Origin: Amaurobius ferox
Lineage: Eukaryota; Arthropoda; Arachnida; Araneae; Amaurobiidae
Assembly (NCBI GenBank): GCA_951213105.1
Contig: OX578140.1
Location: forward strand, 36,422,003-36,486,002
DNA length: 64,000 nucleotides
Reading direction: 5' to 3'
Shown piece by piece: positions 58,719 through 64,000 of the stretch. Position numbers and translations under genes: made by a program. The first letter of the stretch is position 1. Every line of letters starts with the position of its first letter. A model generated the notes under the pieces. That model saw only the letters and a program-made list of their open reading frames with translations, was not told the DNA's origin and searched no databases.

Positions 58719-61275
58719 TCTATATAAATAAAATTGAAAATCTGTCTGTCTGTTTGTCCCAGAATCACGGGAGAACGGCTAAACCGAATTCGATGAGATT
58801 TTGTGGGTAGTAGCCTGGAAATAGCCCCACTTAAAATTTAGTCCATGTTTCGAGTTTCTACGACTAGTAGTTCTCGAGATAGTAGTAAAAATTGAAGCTT
58901 TCGTTTGTCTCATCATCACCGGAGAACGGCTGAACCGAATTTAATGAAATTTTGTGGATAACCTTGAAATAGCCCCCCCCCCCCCTCCATAAATTTAGTC
59001 CAAGTTTCGGTTTCTAAGATCAGAGGTTGTCGAGATATTAATGGAAAACGAAACTTTTTCCTAGTAGTTCTACTCTCTAACTCTGTGGTTTATCCAAACG
59101 AAAAGGTTGAAAACCATTTGTTTAAAACGTGAAAGTGAATTAAAATTTTATCTCTGAGTTTGGTGCAAGATTTTTGCGCTAATTAGCCACTATCCAAAAG
59201 CATGAATAGTTTGAAACATGAATTTAAATGGAAAATCTATCTCCATGATTTATTTTCACAAGCTTTTACTCAACGATGAAAAGTATAAAGACATCAAAAT
59301 GGTTATTTAATTTCGCATTTCATGAAGAAGATTCTATCTTATACCATGTTGCTCAGCAACGCAATTAAATTAAATGTGTTTGCTAATTTTTATTATAAAT
59401 TTTTCGACTTCAATTATAAATAAATGGATATAAAAATATATTTTGTAAATGAACGGTTTCATTTTCCTTTTAATAATTGCGAACTGCGTACATCATTTTC
59501 ATTCATTTTGGCAAAAAGTTTTCAAGCTTACATATTGTGTTTAGCTAATAAACTTATATATTGTGTTTACCCAATAAATTCATTTAGCCGATTATTGAAA
59601 CAGAAAATGAATAGAACGGATATATATATCTTCTACTACAATTTTAGTGTTTTCATTTAGTATATACAAAAGGGATCAGGATGTTTTATTCTTCCGATCT
59701 GCAAATTGATACCTACGAATTTTGCAGAATATTGCTAACTTGGCAAATTTTCTTAAACGTTGCCAAATTGACGGAAATGTCGCCAAATTGATAAAAACGA
59801 CGCAAATCAATGAAATTAATTTTTTTTTTTTTTTTAGAAGAGAGTACTGAAATGATGTTTCGGTAGAATTTGTTGGACAGTTCATCCATCCTACTTAGTA
59901 ACACATTTAGCGAATTTTTAAAATGTCACCAAATTGATAAAAATATTTATAAATCCATAAAAATATCATGAAATTAATAAAATTGAGCTTCATAAATGAA
60001 ATTAATTGTGTTTTGTTAGGGGATAGTATTGTGATGATGTTTCGTCAGTTTGTCGCAAAATGGGACTGTCAGTTCTACAGTCTCACTTGGCGATAAATTT
60101 GGCGACTTTTTAAATTATCGCTAAATTGACGAAAATGTCGCCAAACCTTCCATGGAGATAACATTATTCAGACGATATTTTTTCCACCAATTTATTTGAA
60201 ACAAATGATATCATGTCGCTTAGAAACGGATTTAAATCCAATGTGTTTATGCGGCATACGATTTTTATTAAATCTCTTCCAATTTGAATAATAAAGATAT
60301 GAATATAAAATAAATTTGAATAGATAATATCAATTACGGTCTTCAGGTTTAAACATTATTATTATTGATATTTTCGGGGATTATTGATTCAGGGATTATT
60401 GATATCTTCAAATTATTATGCCATTGTTTTATTATGACAAAAATTGCTAAAACTCATATATTGTACGTTGAAGACCCAGACCGTCCGACTCGTCCAGAGG
60501 ACTAAGAGCAGCTATTTGGACGGCCGGACATATATATTGTACGTTGTACGAGTAATCTTCTATAAATGTACAGGTATATCTTCTAATCTACGAGAATATA
60601 AGTAATGCAGGTATATTGGCATATATTTTGATATATATTGGCATATACTGGAATCAATATTAAAACCGTCTGGTATAAAGATTAGGGGTATTATTGATAT
60701 TTTCAATTTATTACGTCATCTGTTTTATTTTAGCAAAGATTGTTGAGACTGATATTGTAATACGGGTAATCTTCTACTAACACACTGGCATATTTTCTAA
60801 TCTGCGACAATAATTAGTACGGGAATATATATATATATATATATTCCCATATAATTTTAGTGCTGTCATTCTGGTATATATTAGAATCAATTACGGATTT
60901 ATTGATATTTTCAATTTATACATCTAATCTACTAATTCTGATTATATCTTCTAATATTTGCCTATATAAGTAGTACGGATCCCATACAATTTTAGCGCTT
61001 TTATTTTGCATATATTTATTCAATTTCATATTTTTTTGTATATTTGCTGACAAAAGAGGCCAGGATGCTTTATTCTTCAGATCTGCCCGTGAAGATAATT
61101 TTGCATAATGAGAACAGATATTCTTAAACTTCTTTTTAGGAGCAATAAATTTAATTTTTAACAGAATATTTTGAATAGCAATGCCATTTAGTATACTATA
61201 AGAATTTGCACATGATTATGAATTATAAGTTTCTTTATATTATATACTCTGTACGAAGAACGGGTATGCTTCTAG
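58719..61275 (+). mobile_element. Non-autonomous Helitron, copy 1 of a head-to-tail pair
   Basis: It starts TCTATATAAATAAAATTGAA after an A. It ends with the hairpin CCGT/ACGG-like CTGTACGAAGAACGGGTATG, then CTTCTAG before T, fitting the TC...CTRR|T rule. The body has two related GAGAACGGCTRAACCGAATT segments and many tandem-like blocks near 60.4-61.0 kb. No Rep-helicase coding is seen. A 61-bp SINE fragment is inserted at 60471-60531. Confidence 0.75.
60471..60531 (-). mobile_element. 61-bp 5'-truncated SINE fragment
   Basis: On the minus strand it reads GGCCGTCCAAATAGCTGCTC through GACGAGTCGGACGGTCTGGG and a TCTT end. Exact 15-bp duplications ATATATTGTACGTTG flank it (60456-60470; 60532-60546). 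The sister Helitron has the empty site near 62104-62118. Confidence 0.85.
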
Positions 61276-62628
61276 TCTATATAAATAAAATTGAAAATAT
61301 GTCTGTCTGTCTGTCTGTTTGTCCCGTCATCACGAGAGAACGGCTAAACCGAATTTGATGAAATTTTGTGGGTAGCCTGGAAATAGACCTACTTAAAATT
61401 TAGTCCATGTTTGGAATTTCTACGATCAGTGGTTCTCGAAATATTAGTAAAAAACGACATTTTCGTTTGTCTCATCATCACAGAACGGCTGAAACGAATT
61501 TAATGAAATTTTGTGGATAGCCTTGAAATAGCCCCCCATAAATTTAACCCAAGTTTCGAGTATCTAAGACCAGGGGTTGTCGAGATATTGATGAGAAACG
61601 AAACTTTTTCCTAGGAGTTCTACTGTCTAACTCCGTGGTTTATCCAAACGAAAAGCTTGAAAATCGTTTGAAAGTGAATTAAAACTTTATCTCTGAGTTT
61701 GAAGGGATATTTTTTGCACTAATTAGTCACTTTCTGAAAACAATGAATTGTTTGAAACATGATTTAAATGGGAAATCTATCTGCATATTTTTCACAAGCT
61801 TTTACTGAACAATGAAAAGTATAAAGAAATCAAAATGGTTATTTAATTTCGCAGTTTACGAGGAAGATTCTATCTTATATCATGTTGCTCAGAAACGCAA
61901 TTAAATTAAATCTGTCTGTTAACTTTAATTATTATTTTTTCGATTTGAATAATAAATAAATGGGAATATATATATATTTGAATAATAATAAATTCCGGTC
62001 TAAAGTTATTATTACTGATATTTTCGGGGATTATTGATTCGGGGATTATTGATATTTGCATGTTATTATGCAATTGTTTTATTATGACAAAAATTGTTTA
62101 AACTCATATATTGTACGTTGTACTAGTAATCTTCTAAAATACACGGGTATATCTTCTAATCTACGAAAATATAAGTAGTACAGGTATATTGGCGTATGTT
62201 TTGATATATATTGGCATATATTGGAATCAATTACGACCTTCTGGTATAAAGAGTACGGGGATTATTGATATTTTCAATTCATTACGTCATCTCTTTTATT
62301 TTAGCAAAAAATTTTGAGACTCATATTGTAATACGGGTAATCTTCTATTAACACACTGGCATATTTTCGAATCTGCGACAATATAAGTAGTACGGGGTTG
62401 CATATATTGATTCAATTCCCTTTTTTTGTAAATTTGCTTACAAAAGGGACCAGGATGTTTTATTCTTCAGATCTGCCCGTGGAGATAATTTTGCATAGTG
62501 AGAACAGATATTCCTAAACTTCTCTTTAGGAATAATAAATTTAATATTTTAACAGAATTTGCACATAATTGCGAATTATAAGTTTCTTTATATTATATAC
62601 TCCGTACGAAGAACGGGTATGCTGCTAG
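61276..62628 (+). mobile_element. Non-autonomous Helitron, copy 2 of a head-to-tail pair
   Basis: It starts TCTATATAAATAAAATTGAA directly after the CTAG of copy 1. It ends CCGTACGAAGAACGGGTATG, then CTGCTAG before T. The CCGT...ACGG hairpin stands about 10 bases before the end, as Helitrons have. It is an internally shortened relative of copy 1. Confidence 0.82.
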
Positions 62629-63440
62629 TCTAATATAAAACTGTCACGAGGCATTTATTTGGCACAATAGGGTTATTGGCGAAATGCTGTCGTATTCAGA
62701 AATTCTAAAATAAATAGCACTTGCATACACAGATGAAACACATACACTAGATTCCTATCTCATTGGTATTAAGTAAGGGGCATTATTTACATATACTTTT
62801 ACATATCTATTCTTTTTTCTGCAGTGTTTGCATTGACTGGGGCGTTTGTCTCAGTTTTTGATATTTTTCTAGTGATTTATTGTCACTGCGATGTTTACGT
62901 GGCTGCGGCCCTGTTGCCATAAATTACGATATATTTAGTGTAATAGATTTAGTGTCTAGATAAAATTTTCAATATATTCCATTCCTATTCTTCATATCTG
63001 AAATGCATAAACTGAATGTTTTAATTCCGAATTGGATTGCTTATTCTTACCTTCTCTACCTGCCGCACAACTCCTCTGTTTCTTTGTAACAATCGCCGCC
63101 TCTTAAGGGCGACGCTGCATTCCAGTTATCACGTGCTTTTTATTGGTTCAACATCCAGAGATATTCTGCGTAATTTTCTTTTCAACCTGCGCTTATTTTG
63201 TGGGACCCAGTTAACGAGAAGTCATTTTCCGAGCAATTATTTCGCGCCCTTATTGCGAGGAAATGACTCGTTACTGTTCTGAGCAGTTCTTATTCCGCTT
63301 AATTAAGATCTTCAAAATTACTCATAGTCATATAAGCGAAGAAGTTGCCGTTCCCGGTCTTATTGGGGACTCAAAATTAATGTCTGGGTGTGTGTGTGTG
63401 TGTGTTTTTTCAGTATAGGTGTGTAGAGTCTATTTCATAT
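62629..63440. other. Intronic DNA right of the Helitrons
   Basis: A GC-richer segment at 63050-63300 has an open frame of 81 codons without recognised motifs. A GT run lies at 63385-63406. No exon with matching phase is convincing. Confidence 0.35.
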
Positions 63441-63444
63441 AAAA

Positions 63445-63560
63445 GGGAAAGTAATCGTCTGAGTATCTCAATGTGGAGAGTGTTGCTTGGCTATCCGGAG
63501 ATCGGTGGTTCGATTCTTCGCTGACTCAAGAATTAGTTATAATGTCGTAAGATAACTCGG
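63445..63560 (+). repeat. tRNA-like SINE head 1
   Basis: AATGTGGAGAGTGTTGCTTG (box A position) and GATCGGTGGTTCGATTCTTC (box B position) lie at tRNA-like spacing. No anticodon-stem structure good enough for a real tRNA is seen. Confidence 0.5.
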
Positions 63561-63794
63561 CAGGTTTGATGTAGCGAATATAAGATGAAATAATAGAAGT
63601 TGAAATTTTACCAAAGTCTTGCTATTTATGACAGCGGTTTCAATTTCCTGAGTATTATTCCACAGGATGCTCTTGTATTTATAAAAAAGACAGAAATGTG
63701 AAAATTCAACAGATCAGAACTCTGCTCTTTGATCTAAAGTCTGAATAGAGGAGGTAAAGTGAAGTCACATCACATCCACATATAAAAGAAAATA

Positions 63795-63865
63795 TAGTCT
63801 CTGTGGCTCACCGGGTAGAGCATTCTCTGGTCAGCCAGAGATCGGTTGCTCATTTCCTCAATAAG
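63795..63865 (+). repeat. tRNA-like SINE head 2
   Basis: TGTGGCTCACCGGGTAGAGC (box A) and CAGAGATCGGTTGCTCATTT (degenerate box B). It is related to head 1 by AGAGATCGGT. It is a SINE head rather than a working tRNA. Confidence 0.5.
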
Positions 63866-64000
63866 ACAAAATGTTCTTTACTAGAACACAGTCCAAAGTT
63901 CAAAGACTCATACTAATAAAGCTTATTTACCAACATTAATCTCATATTGGATAATGAGTCAACAGTAGGGTCATACTTAAACCTTCAAGCCAGCCCCTAG

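Noticed and set aside
62822..62935. Possible next receptor exon after a CTGCAG acceptor
   Set aside because: The phase-compatible reading gives a hydrophobic peptide unlike a juxtamembrane or phosphatase segment, and there is no clear donor.
63037..63282. 81-codon frame in a GC-richer stretch
   Set aside because: No recognised motif and no supporting splice or promoter evidence.

Overview
The window looks like AT-rich nuclear DNA from an arthropod. The evidence is spliced exons with GT..AG borders, very long introns, an arthropod-like 5S rRNA sequence, and many eukaryotic transposons: Tc1-like elements, Helitrons, tRNA-derived SINEs and TTAA-flanked foldback elements. Species cannot be read from the sequence. 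I see no bacterial operon, viral genome, CRISPR array or complete autonomous transposase gene.

The only host gene I can support lies on the + strand and spans almost the whole window. Four exons with compatible phases (946-1153, 3536-3578, 7773-7914, 55970-56070) encode an extracellular membrane-proximal segment with a furin-like R-V-R-R site, a Ser/Gly/Pro linker, one transmembrane helix and a basic juxtamembrane region. This is a single-pass type I receptor. A receptor protein tyrosine phosphatase (Ptp69D-like) is my best but uncertain guess. Its N-terminal and catalytic parts lie outside the window. The intron between exons 3 and 4 is about 48 kb and holds most of the repeats described here.

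Repeat layout from left to right: a decayed Helitron (1.4-2.2 kb); ~94-bp and ~178-bp tandem arrays (3.7-4.2 and 5.9-6.4 kb); a chimeric 5S rRNA-tRNA SINE (8.8-9.2 kb); a TTAA-flanked MITE (9.5 kb); an AT microsatellite (12.5 kb); a 755-bp TTAA foldback element (14.3-15.1 kb); a ~950-bp repeat array interrupted by a GC/purine-rich 1,978-bp insertion of unknown type (17.9-22.9 kb); a broken Tc1-like element whose transposase N-terminus is triplicated (23.2-24.4 kb); several mid-size repeat families (26-40 kb); a Tc1-like element inside a Helitron (40.5-42.2 kb); three copies of a ~1.3-kb repeat in mixed orientation (42.4-50.8 kb); a Tc1-like element that received a SINE (44.8-46.5 kb); a short second copy of the TTAA MITE (52.9 kb). 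After exon 4 come a further Tc1-like element (56.2-57.7 kb), two head-to-tail Helitrons (58.7-62.6 kb), one of which received a SINE fragment, and two tRNA-like SINE heads near the right edge.

The most notable observation is the 383-bp unit at 8815-9197. A nearly complete 5S rRNA is fused to a tRNA-derived SINE, and both lie within one 14-bp target-site duplication, so the chimera was inserted as one piece. The GC-rich insertion at 19274-21251 is the second most puzzling object.
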